64,000 nucleotides of DNA from NCBI RefSeq assembly GCF_001189955.1, contig NZ_LFLT01000010.1:1-64000 (forward strand). Reading direction: 5' to 3'. The stretch is from Herbaspirillum chlorophenolicum. Lineage in GTDB: Bacteria > Pseudomonadota > Gammaproteobacteria > Burkholderiales > Burkholderiaceae_D. Below are positions 8,971-17,355 of this stretch, in pieces (positions within the stretch are counted from its first letter, which is position 1; every line of letters begins with the position of its first letter). The position numbers and the translations under genes were made by a program. Below the pieces are notes generated by a model that saw nothing but the letters and a program-made list of their open reading frames with translations, made no database searches and was not told the origin of the DNA.

Positions 8971-9007
8971 CAGCGCCGCCGCATTTGTTGAAAGTGCGGC
9001 GGCGCTG
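8971..9007. terminator. Strong hairpin between convergent operons
   Basis: A 13-bp perfect GC-rich stem (CAGCGCCGCCGCA at 8971-8983 pairing with 8995-9007) is followed on the plus strand by TTGTTTTGG. It lies 20 bp after the stop of the 582-residue protein and 29 bp from the convergent rfbD stop. It is a likely rho-independent terminator for the plus-strand operon; the minus strand lacks a T-run. Confidence 0.7.
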
Positions 9008-9035
9008 TTGTTTTGGATACGGGCGGGTGCGCGGG

Positions 9036-9986
9036 TCAGTCCGGCAGCAACTTGCCCTGGTCCAGCCCATAGTGCGCGATGATCTGCTGCAGGCAGGCCA
9101 GCGCATCTTCATCCCAGGTCGGCAGCGTGATGCCGAAGGTGCGTTCCAGTTTGCCGCAGGCCAGGCGCGAATTGAGCGGACGTTGCGGCGGCGTGGGATA
9201 GGTGGAGGTCGGCACCGGCGTGATCTGTTCCAGCCCCTTGAGCTTGACCGGGACACCGCGCGCCATCAGTTCCCGGGCGACCATCGAGGCATAGCCGTGC
9301 CAGGAAGTGGCGCCGGCCGCGGTCAGGTGATAGGTGCCGCTGGTGGCGTGCACCCGTTCCTTGCCGCCGTGTTCGCCGGCCAGCATGCGGCAGCATACCG
9401 CGGCGATGGTCGAGGCCCAGGTCGGCGCGCCGAACTGGTCGCCGACGATGGTGTAAGCCTCTTTTTGCTGTGCCAGGCGGATCGCAGTCTTCATGAAATT
9501 GCCGCCATGCAGGTTGTACACCCAACTGGTGCGCAGTATCCAGTGCGCCGCGCCGGTAGCGGCGATGGCCAGTTCGCCGTCGCGCTTGGTCGCGCCGTAG
9601 ACGTTGACCGGGCAGGTCGGCATGTCTTCGGTGTAGGCGCCGGCGTGGCTGCCGTCGAAGACGTAGTCGGTGGAGAAATGCAGCAGCGCTGCGCCGATCT
9701 TTTTCGCTTCTTCCGCCAGCACGCCCGGCGCATCGGCATTGATGGCGCACGCCAGCGCGCTGTCCGATTCGGCTTTGACCACCGCGGTGTAGGCAGCCGG
9801 ATTGATGATCAGGTCGGGTTTGGCGGCCTGGACGGCCTGGCGTATGGCTTGCGGATCGGCCATGTCCAGTTGCGCGCGGTTCGGGGCGATCACCTCGATG
9901 CGATTCGGCATGGCGCGCAGGCGGCGCAAAAACTCGCCGCCTACCTGGCCGCTGGCGCCGGTCAGCAGGATGCGCATGGCTTTCAT
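9036..9986 (-). CDS. rfbD: dTDP-4-dehydrorhamnose reductase
   Basis: RfbD performs the last step of dTDP-L-rhamnose synthesis, the NAD(P)H reduction of dTDP-4-keto-L-rhamnose. The 316-residue protein has the Rossmann motif LLTGASGQVGGEF near the N-terminus, FSTDYVFDGS, the catalytic YxxxK as VYGATK, and RTSWVYNLHGGNF. The start could be ATG 9986 (MKAM) or ATG 9977 (MRIL), which differ by three residues. It is the last gene of the minus-strand operon, 10 bp after rfbC. Confidence 0.95.
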   Translation of the reverse strand: MKAMRILLTGASGQVGGEFLRRLRAMPNRIEVIAPNRAQLDMADPQAIRQAVQAAKPDLIINPAAYTAVVKAESDSALACAINADAPGVLAEEAKKIGAALLHFSTDYVFDGSHAGAYTEDMPTCPVNVYGATKRDGELAIAATGAAHWILRTSWVYNLHGGNFMKTAIRLAQQKEAYTIVGDQFGAPTWASTIAAVCCRMLAGEHGGKERVHATSGTYHLTAAGATSWHGYASMVARELMARGVPVKLKGLEQITPVPTSTYPTPPQRPLNSRLACGKLERTFGITLPTWDEDALACLQQIIAHYGLDQGKLLPD

Positions 9987-9996
9987 GGATTGGCTT

Positions 9997-10542
9997 TCAT
10001 TCGAACACTTCGGCCGCGTTCAGCAAGATACCCAGCTTGTCTTTGTCGGACATGACGGGCGCATCCCGCAGTTGCCAGTCGATGCCGATGGCAGGGTCGT
10101 TCCAGAGGATGCAGCGCTCATGCTCGGGCATCCAGTAATCGGTGGTCTTGTAGAGGAATTCGGTATCGTCTTCCAATACCGAGAAGCCATGTGCGAATCC
10201 CGGGGGGACCCATAGCTGCAATTTATTTTCTTCGCTCAATACGGTACTGAACCATTGGCCAAAGGTCGGCGAACTGCGGCGGATGTCGAGCGCCACGTCC
10301 AGCACTGCGCCGCGAATGACGCGCACCAGTTTTCCTTGCGCATGGTGGATTTGGTAGTGCAAGCCGCGCAATACGTTGCGGGCAGACTTGGAGTGGTTGT
10401 CCTGGACAAATTGTGCGTCGACGCCAGTTTCTTCCTGGAAGCGCCGGGCGTTGAAACTTTCGTAGAAAAAACCTCGGCTGTCGCCGAACACGCGTGGCTC
10501 GATAAGGAGCACGCCGGATAGAGGGGTGGGTTTGACCTGCAT
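9997..10542 (-). CDS. rfbC: dTDP-4-dehydrorhamnose 3,5-epimerase
   Basis: RfbC converts dTDP-4-keto-6-deoxyglucose to dTDP-4-keto-L-rhamnose. The protein has 181 residues from ATG 10540-10542 (MQVKPTPLSG), the usual length. An open extension to 10785 runs into rfbA and is not coding. The hallmarks are DSRGFFYESFN, VQDNHSKS, the catalytic RGLHYQ (His62), VLDVALDIRRSSPTFGQW and WVPPGFAHGF. It lies 26 bp after rfbA and 10 bp before rfbD. A more divergent paralogue sits in the rfbF operon. Confidence 0.95.
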   Translation of the reverse strand: MQVKPTPLSGVLLIEPRVFGDSRGFFYESFNARRFQEETGVDAQFVQDNHSKSARNVLRGLHYQIHHAQGKLVRVIRGAVLDVALDIRRSSPTFGQWFSTVLSEENKLQLWVPPGFAHGFSVLEDDTEFLYKTTDYWMPEHERCILWNDPAIGIDWQLRDAPVMSDKDKLGILLNAAEVFE

Positions 10543-10568
10543 ATTATTGTGGTTCCAGATGCTGGGTT

Positions 10569-11465
10569 TCAGTAGCTCATATCGGTCAGCAAGTGCATCA
10601 GGTACTGGCCGTAGGCATTTTTTTTCAAAGGCGTTGCTAATTTCTCCAGTTGCGCTGCATCGATGTAGCCACGGCGATAGGCGATTTCCTCCGGGCAGGC
10701 CACTTTCAGGCCTTGGCGTTTTTCGATCGTCGCGATGAATTGGCTCGCGTCGAGCAGCGATTCGTGGGTGCCGGTGTCCAGCCACGCGATGCCGCGCCCT
10801 ATCAGTTCTACTTGCAGTTGGCCGAGCTCCAGATAGGCCTTGTTGACATCGGTAATTTCGAGCTCGCCGCGCGCCGAGGGTTTGAGCGAGCGGGCGATGC
10901 CGGCTACCTGATTGTCGTAGAAATACAGGCCGGTGACTGCGAAATTGGATTTCGGCTGTGCCGGCTTTTCTTCGATTCCGATGGCCTTGCGTTGCTTGTC
11001 GAACTCGACTACGCCATAGCGCTCAGGGTCCTGCACGTGGTAGGCGAAGACGGTTGCGCCATCGGTGCGTTCGCTGGCGGCGCGCATCGGTGGTTCAAGG
11101 TCGCGTCCGTAAAAGATGTTGTCGCCCAGGATCAGTGCCGAAGGATCATTGCCGATGAAATCGCTGCCGATGATGAAGGCTTGCGCCAACCCATCTGGTG
11201 ACGGTTGCACGGCGTACTGGATATTGAGGCCCCATTGGCTGCCGTCCTTGAGCAGTTCGGCAAAGCGCGGCGTGTCCTGCGGTGTGGAGATCACCAGGAT
11301 GTCGCGGATGCCGGCCAGCATCAGGCTGGTCAGCGGGTAGTACACCATCGGCTTGTCGTAGATCGGCATGAGCTGCTTGGAGACCACAGTGGTGGCCGGA
11401 TACAGGCGCGTGCCAGAGCCGCCGGCGAGGATGATGCCTTTGCGGCGGTTCGCTGTATATTCCAT
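10569..11465 (-). CDS. rfbA: Glucose-1-phosphate thymidylyltransferase
   Basis: RfbA makes dTDP-glucose from dTTP and glucose-1-phosphate. At 298 residues it is the short RmlA class. Visible motifs are [56 protein letters not shown] and [14 protein letters not shown]. The start is the ATG at 11463-11465 ([10 protein letters not shown]), two bases after the rfbB stop, so translation is probably coupled; an upstream in-frame extension overlaps rfbB and is discarded. Confidence 0.96.
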   Translation of the reverse strand: MEYTANRRKGIILAGGSGTRLYPATTVVSKQLMPIYDKPMVYYPLTSLMLAGIRDILVISTPQDTPRFAELLKDGSQWGLNIQYAVQPSPDGLAQAFIIGSDFIGNDPSALILGDNIFYGRDLEPPMRAASERTDGATVFAYHVQDPERYGVVEFDKQRKAIGIEEKPAQPKSNFAVTGLYFYDNQVAGIARSLKPSARGELEITDVNKAYLELGQLQVELIGRGIAWLDTGTHESLLDASQFIATIEKRQGLKVACPEEIAYRRGYIDAAQLEKLATPLKKNAYGQYLMHLLTDMSY

Positions 11466-11467
11466 TT

Positions 11468-12532
11468 TTATCCCCTCGCGCCGTATTGCTGTTCTATCCA
11501 TGTCAGGTAGCCGCCTGAACGCACATTGGCCACCCATTGTGGATTGGCCAGGTACCATTCAACCGTCTTGCGGATACCGCTCTCGAACGTCTCGGCCGGC
11601 TTCCAGCCCAGTTCGCGCTCGATCTTGCGGGCGTCGATGGCGTAGCGGCGGTCGTGTCCCGGGCGATCCTTGATGAAGGTAATCTGGTCGCGGTAACTGC
11701 CGGCGGCCTTGGGCTTGAGCTGGTCCAGGATGTCGCACAGGGTATGCACGACTTCCAGGTTGGGTTTCTCGTTCCAGCCGCCGATGTTGTAGGTCTCGCC
11801 CGGTTTTCCCTTGGCAAGCACTTCTCGGATGGCAGTGCAGTGGTCGCCTACATAGAGCCAGTCGCGCACTTGCAAGCCGTCGCCGTAGATTGGCAGCGGC
11901 TTGCCTTCGACTGCGTTGGAGATCACCAGCGGGATCAGCTTTTCCGGGAAGTGATAGGGGCCGTAATTGTTGGAGCAATTGGTGGTCAGCGTGGGCAAGC
12001 CATAGGTATGGTGGTAGGCCCGCACCAGATGATCCGAGGCTGCCTTGGAGGCTGAGTAAGGGCTGTTGGGGGCATATGGCGTGGTTTCGGAAAACGGCGC
12101 GTCTTGTGGCCCCAGTGTCCCATAGACTTCATCGGTGGAGACGTGCAGGAAACGGAAGGTATCGCGCTCCTCATCCTGCAGCGTATTCCAGTAGCGGCGA
12201 GCTGCTTCCAGCAAGTTGAAGGTGCCGTTGACATTGGTGCGGATGAACTCGTCCGGGCTGGCGATCGAGCGGTCGACGTGGCTCTCCGCTGCGAAATGCA
12301 GGATTGCCCGTGGCCGGTGTTGGGCGAACAGCGCGGCAATGAGCGTTTCGTCGCAGATATCCGTTTGCGAGAAACAGTAGCGGGCATCGTTAGCGATGCC
12401 GGCCAGGTTGTAGGGATTGCCAGCATAGGTCAGCTTGTCGATGTTGAGCAGTCGCTCATCCCGGCCAAGTGCGAGGTAATCGAGAATGAAATTGCTGCCG
12501 ATGAAGCCGGCACCGCCTGTAATGAAAAGCAT
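11468..12532 (-). CDS. rfbB: dTDP-glucose 4,6-dehydratase
   Basis: RfbB is an NAD+-dependent SDR enzyme making dTDP-4-keto-6-deoxyglucose, the second step to dTDP-rhamnose. The 354-residue length is typical. It shows [39 protein letters not shown] with the TDE dehydratase triad, the catalytic [22 protein letters not shown] and [10 protein letters not shown]. The start is ATG 12530-12532; the long upstream extension is an out-of-frame shadow of galE. It lies 20 bp after galE and 2 bp before rfbA. Confidence 0.96.
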   Translation of the reverse strand: MLFITGGAGFIGSNFILDYLALGRDERLLNIDKLTYAGNPYNLAGIANDARYCFSQTDICDETLIAALFAQHRPRAILHFAAESHVDRSIASPDEFIRTNVNGTFNLLEAARRYWNTLQDEERDTFRFLHVSTDEVYGTLGPQDAPFSETTPYAPNSPYSASKAASDHLVRAYHHTYGLPTLTTNCSNNYGPYHFPEKLIPLVISNAVEGKPLPIYGDGLQVRDWLYVGDHCTAIREVLAKGKPGETYNIGGWNEKPNLEVVHTLCDILDQLKPKAAGSYRDQITFIKDRPGHDRRYAIDARKIERELGWKPAETFESGIRKTVEWYLANPQWVANVRSGGYLTWIEQQYGARG

Positions 12533-12552
12533 ATCTTTCTTGGTTGGTTCTG

Positions 12553-13563
12553 TTATGACTTGAAACCGTTGGGGTTCATCTGTTGCCAGCGCCATGAGTC
12601 GGCGCAGATGGCATCCAAGCCCCGTTTGGCCTCCCAGCCCAGTTTGTGTTTGGCTGCGGTGGGGTTGGCGTAATACTCGGCGATGTCGCCTGGACGGCGC
12701 TCGGCGATGATGTAGGGCAGCGGTTTGCCGCAGGCCTTTTCGTAGGCCTTGACCACGTCCAGCACGCTGTGGCCGGTACCGGTGCCGAGGTTGATGGCGA
12801 AACACTGCGGTGAGGTCAGCGCTTGCAACGCGGCCAGGTGGCCAACGGCCAGGTCGACCACGTGGATGAAGTCGCGTACGCCGGTGCCGTCGTGCGTCGG
12901 GTAGTCACCGCCCCAGATGCTGAGCCGCTCGCGGCGGCCAATGGCGACTTGCGCCACGAACGGCATCAGGTTGTTGGGGATGCCGTCGGGGTCTTCGCCG
13001 ATCAGGCCGCTTTCGTGCGCACCCACCGGGTTGAAGTAACGCAGCAGGGCGATTTTCCAGTCGGGGTGCGCGACATGGCAGTCGCGCAGCAGGTCTTCGA
13101 CGACCATCTTGCTGCGGCCGTAGGGACTGCTGGCCGCCAGCGGGTGATTTTCATCCAGCGGCAGATATTGGGGAGGGGCGTAGACCGTAGCCGATGAGCT
13201 GAAGACAATGGTCTTGACGCCCGTGGCAGCCATCGCTTCCAGCAGGCGTACGGTGCCGACGACGTTGTTGTCGTAATACATGAGCGGCTGCTCGACCGAT
13301 TCGCCGACCGCTTTCAGGCCGGCGAAGTGGATCACCGCCTCGCATTTGAATTCGCGCAGTACGCTTTCGAGCTGTTCGCGGTTGCGGACGTCGCCTTTGA
13401 CCAGCGATACGGCCTTGCCCGTAATGCGTTGGACCCGGGCGACCGATTCGGGGCTGCTGTTGCAGAAATTGTCGAAGACAATGACTTCGTGGCCTGCCTT
13501 GAGCAGTTCCACGCAGGTGTGCGAGCCGATGTAACCGGCGCCGCCGGTGACGAGGATGTTCAT
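12553..13563 (-). CDS. galE: UDP-glucose 4-epimerase
   Basis: GalE interconverts UDP-glucose and UDP-galactose, providing galactose for surface glycans. The 336-residue SDR protein starts [19 protein letters not shown] and contains [22 protein letters not shown], the catalytic Tyr-Lys pair in SPYGRSK, and [13 protein letters not shown]. Its placement inside the rfb operon (35 bp after rfbG, 20 bp before rfbB) points to polysaccharide precursor supply rather than galactose catabolism. Confidence 0.95.
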   Translation of the reverse strand: MNILVTGGAGYIGSHTCVELLKAGHEVIVFDNFCNSSPESVARVQRITGKAVSLVKGDVRNREQLESVLREFKCEAVIHFAGLKAVGESVEQPLMYYDNNVVGTVRLLEAMAATGVKTIVFSSSATVYAPPQYLPLDENHPLAASSPYGRSKMVVEDLLRDCHVAHPDWKIALLRYFNPVGAHESGLIGEDPDGIPNNLMPFVAQVAIGRRERLSIWGGDYPTHDGTGVRDFIHVVDLAVGHLAALQALTSPQCFAINLGTGTGHSVLDVVKAYEKACGKPLPYIIAERRPGDIAEYYANPTAAKHKLGWEAKRGLDAICADSWRWQQMNPNGFKS

Positions 13564-13598
13564 GGGTGCTTCCGATTCTGAAAATCGCGACAGAGCGA

Positions 13599-14675
13599 TT
13601 ATGTCAGACTCTGGTAGAAAGCGATCTGGTTCTCGGAGAGCGTGCGCAGGTCTTCATTGTTGAGGTAGCCCGCATACCATTGCGCCGTCAGCTCCAGCGC
13701 AGTATAGAGTTCCATCTTGGGGATCCAGTCCAGGCGCTGGCGCGCCTTGGAGATGTCCAGGCGCAGGAAGGCCGCCTCATGCGGCGCATGCGGTTGGGGT
13801 TCCAGGCGCACTTCGACCGGCGCCACGTCATTCTTCTGCAGCGAATGGTTGAACGTAGCGCACAACTGGCTGACCGTCTGCAGATCGGTATCGGCCGGGC
13901 CGAAGTTCCAGCCCTCGGCATATTTGTTGCCGTGTTCGTAGAGCAGCCGGCCGATTTGCAGGTAGCCCGACAGTGGTTCCAGCACAAACTGCCAGGGGCG
14001 TACCGCATGCGGGTTGCGGATATTGACCGGCTCATCCTTTTCCAGCGCACGGATGAAGTCGGGGATCAGGCGGTCGGCGGCGAAGTCGCCGCCGCCGAGC
14101 ACGTTACCGGCGCGCACGCTGGCGATGCCGGTTTGGTTGTCGGGGTCCTTGGCGAAAAAGGAACGGCGATACGCGGAGGTGACCAGTTCGGCTGCGCCCT
14201 TGCTGCTGCTGTAAGGATCGTGCCCGCCCATCGGGTCATCCTCGCGGTAGCCCCACAGCCATTCGCGGTTCTCATAGCATTTGTCGCTGGTGACGACTAC
14301 GACCGAACGGACGCTGGGCGTGTTGCGCACGGCTTCGAGCACATGCGCGGTGCCCATGACGTTGGTGGCATAGGTGTCGACCGGCGTGATATAGGCTTCG
14401 CGCACCAGCGGCTGCGCCGCCAGGTGGAACACGATGTCGGGCTGGACGGCGGCAATGGTTTCGGCCACGTGCTTGGCATCGCGTACGTCGCCGGTCGTGG
14501 TTTGCACGCAGTTTTGCAGGCGCGCAAGATGGAACAGGCTGGGATTGGTCGGCGCAGGCAGGGAATAGCCGCTGACTTTTGCCCCCATGAGGTGCAGCCA
14601 CAAGGTCAGCCAGCTGCCCTTGAAACCCGTATGTCCGGTTACGAAAACGCGCTTGTCGCGCCAAAAGTTAGCCAT
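13599..14675 (-). CDS. rfbG: CDP-glucose 4,6-dehydratase
   Basis: RfbG converts CDP-glucose to CDP-4-keto-6-deoxyglucose. The 358-residue SDR protein begins VFVTGHTGFKGSWLTLWL, the diagnostic RfbG Rossmann signature (Gly-His-Thr-Gly-Phe-Lys-Gly), and has FHLAAQPLVREAY, VVTSDKCYENREW, catalytic DPYSSSKGAAEL and RAGNVLGGGDFAADRLIPD. It is first in the operon rfbG-galE-rfbB-rfbA-rfbC-rfbD. Its pathway partner rfbF is 8 kb away in a convergent operon, an unusual separation, since rfbF and rfbG are normally adjacent. Confidence 0.94.
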   Translation of the reverse strand: MANFWRDKRVFVTGHTGFKGSWLTLWLHLMGAKVSGYSLPAPTNPSLFHLARLQNCVQTTTGDVRDAKHVAETIAAVQPDIVFHLAAQPLVREAYITPVDTYATNVMGTAHVLEAVRNTPSVRSVVVVTSDKCYENREWLWGYREDDPMGGHDPYSSSKGAAELVTSAYRRSFFAKDPDNQTGIASVRAGNVLGGGDFAADRLIPDFIRALEKDEPVNIRNPHAVRPWQFVLEPLSGYLQIGRLLYEHGNKYAEGWNFGPADTDLQTVSQLCATFNHSLQKNDVAPVEVRLEPQPHAPHEAAFLRLDISKARQRLDWIPKMELYTALELTAQWYAGYLNNEDLRTLSENQIAFYQSLT

Positions 14676-15005
14676 CAGGCAGCCTCATACACATATTGCA
14701 GAGAGTCGTTTGAGTGCAGAGGCGAGAATGCGATGTTTCACGCGGATGACCGGCAAAGACAACGCTGCAGGCCTCCCTGTTTTTTCCGTGTCGGGGCCAC
14801 GTTTCCCTGCGAAACCACGACTCATGGTTATGGTTGTTCTTCCCTCACAGCAGTGCCTTGCGGCATCAACTGCGACGATCAGATTAGAACATGTGGATTT
14901 TGAGCTTCAAGCGAGGATCAGGAGGGTATTTGTCATCTAATCCCGGCGTATATGCTTTGCGTCAACAAAAATTTACTTCTGGTGCCGCCGGGGAGTGCAG
15001 GGAAT

Positions 15006-15038
15006 CCGGCAAAGCCAGTTGTGGAGCGGCTTTGCCGG
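15006..15038. terminator. Perfect 11-bp inverted repeat downstream of ttcA
   Basis: CCGGCAAAGCC (15006-15016) and GGCTTTGCCGG (15028-15038) form an 11-bp perfect stem with an 11-nt loop. No T-run follows on either strand, so intrinsic termination is uncertain. A second hairpin follows 27 bp further on. Confidence 0.45.
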
Positions 15039-15064
15039 GGGAGGTGGTGGAACGAGGTGTATCG

Positions 15065-15091
15065 CCAGCTGCGGCGTTATGCCGCAGTTGG
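15065..15091. terminator. Second hairpin downstream of ttcA
   Basis: CCAGCTGCGGC (15065-15075) pairs with GCCGCAGTTGG (15081-15091), with one G-T pair and a 5-nt GTTAT loop. It sits about 50 bp beyond the ttcA stop (minus strand). It may protect the 3' end or terminate the SDR-folB-ttcA transcript; no clear T-run is seen. Confidence 0.45.
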
Positions 15092-15138
15092 GGTTGGCGC
15101 CGCCAGCACGTGAATTGATGTGGCGGCGTACGTTCCAA

Positions 15139-16119
15139 TCAGTCGGCTGGAAACAGCGAAATGATTTGCGAACCGAACGCGTTGTCGGCCGGTTGGCCGG
15201 CGCCGGTGCTGCAGGGTTCTTCGTCGAAGGCGATGTCGCCATTGGCGTCAGCCTCGCCGGTGGCTTGCAGGGCCGTGAAACCGAACAGGTCGCGGTCCAT
15301 CAGGTGTGAGGGCACCACGGTCGACAGCGACGAGAAGATATTGTCGACCCGGCCCGGGAATTTCTTTTCCCATTCGCGCATCAGGCCTTTGATCTGCTTG
15401 CGCTGCAGGTTCTCCTGGCTGCCGCACAGGTCGCAGGGGATGATGGGGAACTGCTTGACCTCGGCGTAGCGGATCAGGTCGGCTTCCTTTACATAGGCCA
15501 ACGGGCGGATCACGATCTGTTTGCCGTCGTCGGATTGAAGCTTGGGCGGCATGCCCTTGAGCTTGCCGGCGAAGAACATGTTGAGGAAGAAGGTTTCCAG
15601 GATGTCGTCGCGGTGGTGGCCCAGCGCTACCTTGGTGGCGCCCAGCTCGGTGGCTACCCGGTACAGGATGCCGCGGCGCAGGCGCGAGCACAGCGCACAG
15701 GTGGTCTTGCCTTCAGGAACCACGCGCTTGACGATGCTGTAGGTGTCCTGGTTTTCGATGTGGTAGGGCACGCCGATCTTTTCCAGGTAGGCCGGCAGCA
15801 CGTCGGCCGGGAAGTTGGGCTGCTTCTGGTCGAGGTTGACGGCGACGATGTCGAAATGGATCGGCGCACGCTCGCGCAGCGTCAGCAGGATGTCCAGCAG
15901 CGCATAGCTGTCTTTGCCGCCCGAGAGACAGACCATGACCTTATCGCCATCCTCGATCATGTTGAAGTCGCCGATGGCCTGGCCGACCTGGCGGCACAGC
16001 CGCTTGTGCAGCTTGTTGTTCTCGTAGGCGATCTTCTCCGCCTTCTTGGCGCTGATGGCGGCCTGGTCGGATGCGTCGCCGGAGGGAGTGTCGGCGGAGG
16101 GATGGAGTCGGTCGTTCAT
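15139..16119 (-). CDS. ttcA: tRNA 2-thiocytidine-32 synthetase TtcA
   Basis: TtcA thiolates cytidine 32 of certain tRNAs using ATP and a [4Fe-4S] cluster. The 326-residue protein has the PP-loop SGGKDS (residues 66-71) and the two CxxC pairs that hold the cluster, Cys141/Cys144 (CALC) and Cys229/Cys232 (CDLC), plus [11 protein letters not shown]. The N-terminal 20 residues and the acidic C-terminal tail are lineage-specific. It is the last gene of a minus-strand operon, 20 bp after folB. Confidence 0.95.
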   Translation of the reverse strand: MNDRLHPSADTPSGDASDQAAISAKKAEKIAYENNKLHKRLCRQVGQAIGDFNMIEDGDKVMVCLSGGKDSYALLDILLTLRERAPIHFDIVAVNLDQKQPNFPADVLPAYLEKIGVPYHIENQDTYSIVKRVVPEGKTTCALCSRLRRGILYRVATELGATKVALGHHRDDILETFFLNMFFAGKLKGMPPKLQSDDGKQIVIRPLAYVKEADLIRYAEVKQFPIIPCDLCGSQENLQRKQIKGLMREWEKKFPGRVDNIFSSLSTVVPSHLMDRDLFGFTALQATGEADANGDIAFDEEPCSTGAGQPADNAFGSQIISLFPAD

Positions 16120-16139
16120 GGTGCTGCCCGTTGGTTGGT

Positions 16140-16535
16140 TCAGTTGCCGCGCTTGATGCGGAAGACTTCCACGCCGACTGCGTCGCAGTCGGGGTAGACA
16201 TCCGGTTTTTCAGTCGATACGCGTGCCGCGCGCACTTTGGGATGCGCCAGCATGGCGGCGACCACGTCGTCGCACAGGGTTTCCTGCAGGTGGATGTGGC
16301 CCTGCGCCATGCGGCGGGCGATGGTGGAGCGGATGAAGTCGTAGTCCACCACTTCATCCAGCAAGTCGGCCTTGGGGGTCGAGTCGGCCAGCGGGATGAA
16401 CAGGTCGACGTTGACCAGGATGCGCTGCTCGCCCTTCTTCTCGAATTCGTGCACGCCGATGTTGATGAGCACTTCATAGTTGCGCAGGAACAGGCGGCGG
16501 CAATCTTGCAGGGACGGATGGAACAATGCGAGCAT
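16140..16535 (-). CDS. folB: Dihydroneopterin aldolase
   Basis: FolB cleaves 7,8-dihydroneopterin to 6-hydroxymethyl-dihydropterin and glycolaldehyde in folate synthesis. The 131-residue protein shows the family core [25 protein letters not shown], then [13 protein letters not shown] and [14 protein letters not shown], ending in [10 protein letters not shown]. It lies 18 bp after an SDR gene with a pteridine-reductase-like cofactor motif and 20 bp before ttcA, making a pterin-focused operon. Confidence 0.9.
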   Translation of the reverse strand: MLALFHPSLQDCRRLFLRNYEVLINIGVHEFEKKGEQRILVNVDLFIPLADSTPKADLLDEVVDYDFIRSTIARRMAQGHIHLQETLCDDVVAAMLAHPKVRAARVSTEKPDVYPDCDAVGVEVFRIKRGN

Positions 16536-16553
16536 GATAAGAAAAGAAAAAGA

Positions 16554-17333
16554 TTATTTCGCCACGAACATGACGTCGCGCGAAAGGGGGAGCAAATGCT
16601 GGCCGCCATCGACCAGCAAGGTGGTGCCGGTAACAGCCGGCGCCGAGGCGACGTAGCAGACCGCGGCGGCGATGTCGTCGGGCGTGCTGCTCTTGCCCAG
16701 TGGCGTCACCTGGTGGGCGCGGTCGAATTCTTCGGCAGTCTGGTCGCCTGATGCCATCGTGATGCCCGGCGCCACGCCGACCACCCGCACGCGTGGCGCC
16801 AGCGCTTGCGCCAGCAGCGTGGTGGCGTTGTGCAGCGCGGCCTTGGACAGCGTGTAAGACAGGTAATCGGGATTGGGATTGTACAGTTTCTGGTCCAGCA
16901 GGTTGACCACTACGGACTGGGCGCCTTCGGGCGTAGCCTCGAACAGCGCCTGCGCCAGCAATACCGGGGCGCCGACATTGGCGCACATGTGGCGCATCAG
17001 GCGCTCATTGCCGAAACTGGCGGCGTCGTCGAAATCGAACAGGGAGGCGTTGTTGACCACGCACGACACGCGCCCCAGCGGCGCGGCTTGCGCCAGCAGG
17101 CCGCGGACTTGCCCTTCGTCGCCCAGTTCGGCGCGCACAGCCAGTGCGCGGCGTCCCAGCGCCTCGATCTCACGCACCACTTCATCGGCTTCGTCGCGCG
17201 AGCGGTTGTAGTGCACGGCCACATCCCAGCCGGCATGCGCCAGCGCTAGTGCAATGTGGCGGCCGATACGGCGCGCGGCGCCGGTTACCAGGGCTATGCG
17301 TGGAGCTGTATGGGAATGGGGTTGGGATTTCAT
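16554..17333 (-). CDS. SDR oxidoreductase, FolM/pteridine-reductase-like
   Basis: This 259-residue short-chain dehydrogenase starts at ATG 17331-17333. The cofactor motif VTGAARRIGRHIA contains the TGxxRRIG form seen in FolM and PTR1 pteridine reductases rather than the common TGxxxGIG. Also present are NNASLFDFDD and the catalytic YTLSK. FolM reduces dihydromonapterin or dihydrofolate; the immediate folB neighbour supports a pterin substrate. An in-frame start 24 bases upstream would overlap the divergent gene's start and is less likely. Only 22 bp separate it from that gene, so promoters must extend into coding sequence. Confidence 0.8.
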   Translation of the reverse strand: MKSQPHSHTAPRIALVTGAARRIGRHIALALAHAGWDVAVHYNRSRDEADEVVREIEALGRRALAVRAELGDEGQVRGLLAQAAPLGRVSCVVNNASLFDFDDAASFGNERLMRHMCANVGAPVLLAQALFEATPEGAQSVVVNLLDQKLYNPNPDYLSYTLSKAALHNATTLLAQALAPRVRVVGVAPGITMASGDQTAEEFDRAHQVTPLGKSSTPDDIAAAVCYVASAPAVTGTTLLVDGGQHLLPLSRDVMFVAK

Positions 17334-17355
17334 AAGTTCAAATACAATACGGCCC

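Larger units (their letters stand above)
14676..15138. other. 463-bp intergenic region between rfbG and ttcA
   Basis: This stretch has no supported gene. It must hold the promoter of the rfbG operon (minus strand), though I found no convincing -35/-10 pair. It also contains two hairpins near the ttcA end (listed separately), probably downstream of ttcA. Base composition drops relative to the neighbouring genes between about 14680 and 14960. Confidence 0.6.

Noticed and set aside
12533-12805. N-terminal extension of rfbB to 445 residues
   Set aside because: The added residues are an out-of-frame reading of the galE 3' end; the conserved protein starts at 12532.
13566-14903. 445-codon plus-strand frame opposite rfbG
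   Set aside because: rfbG on the minus strand has complete SDR motifs; the antisense frame has none.
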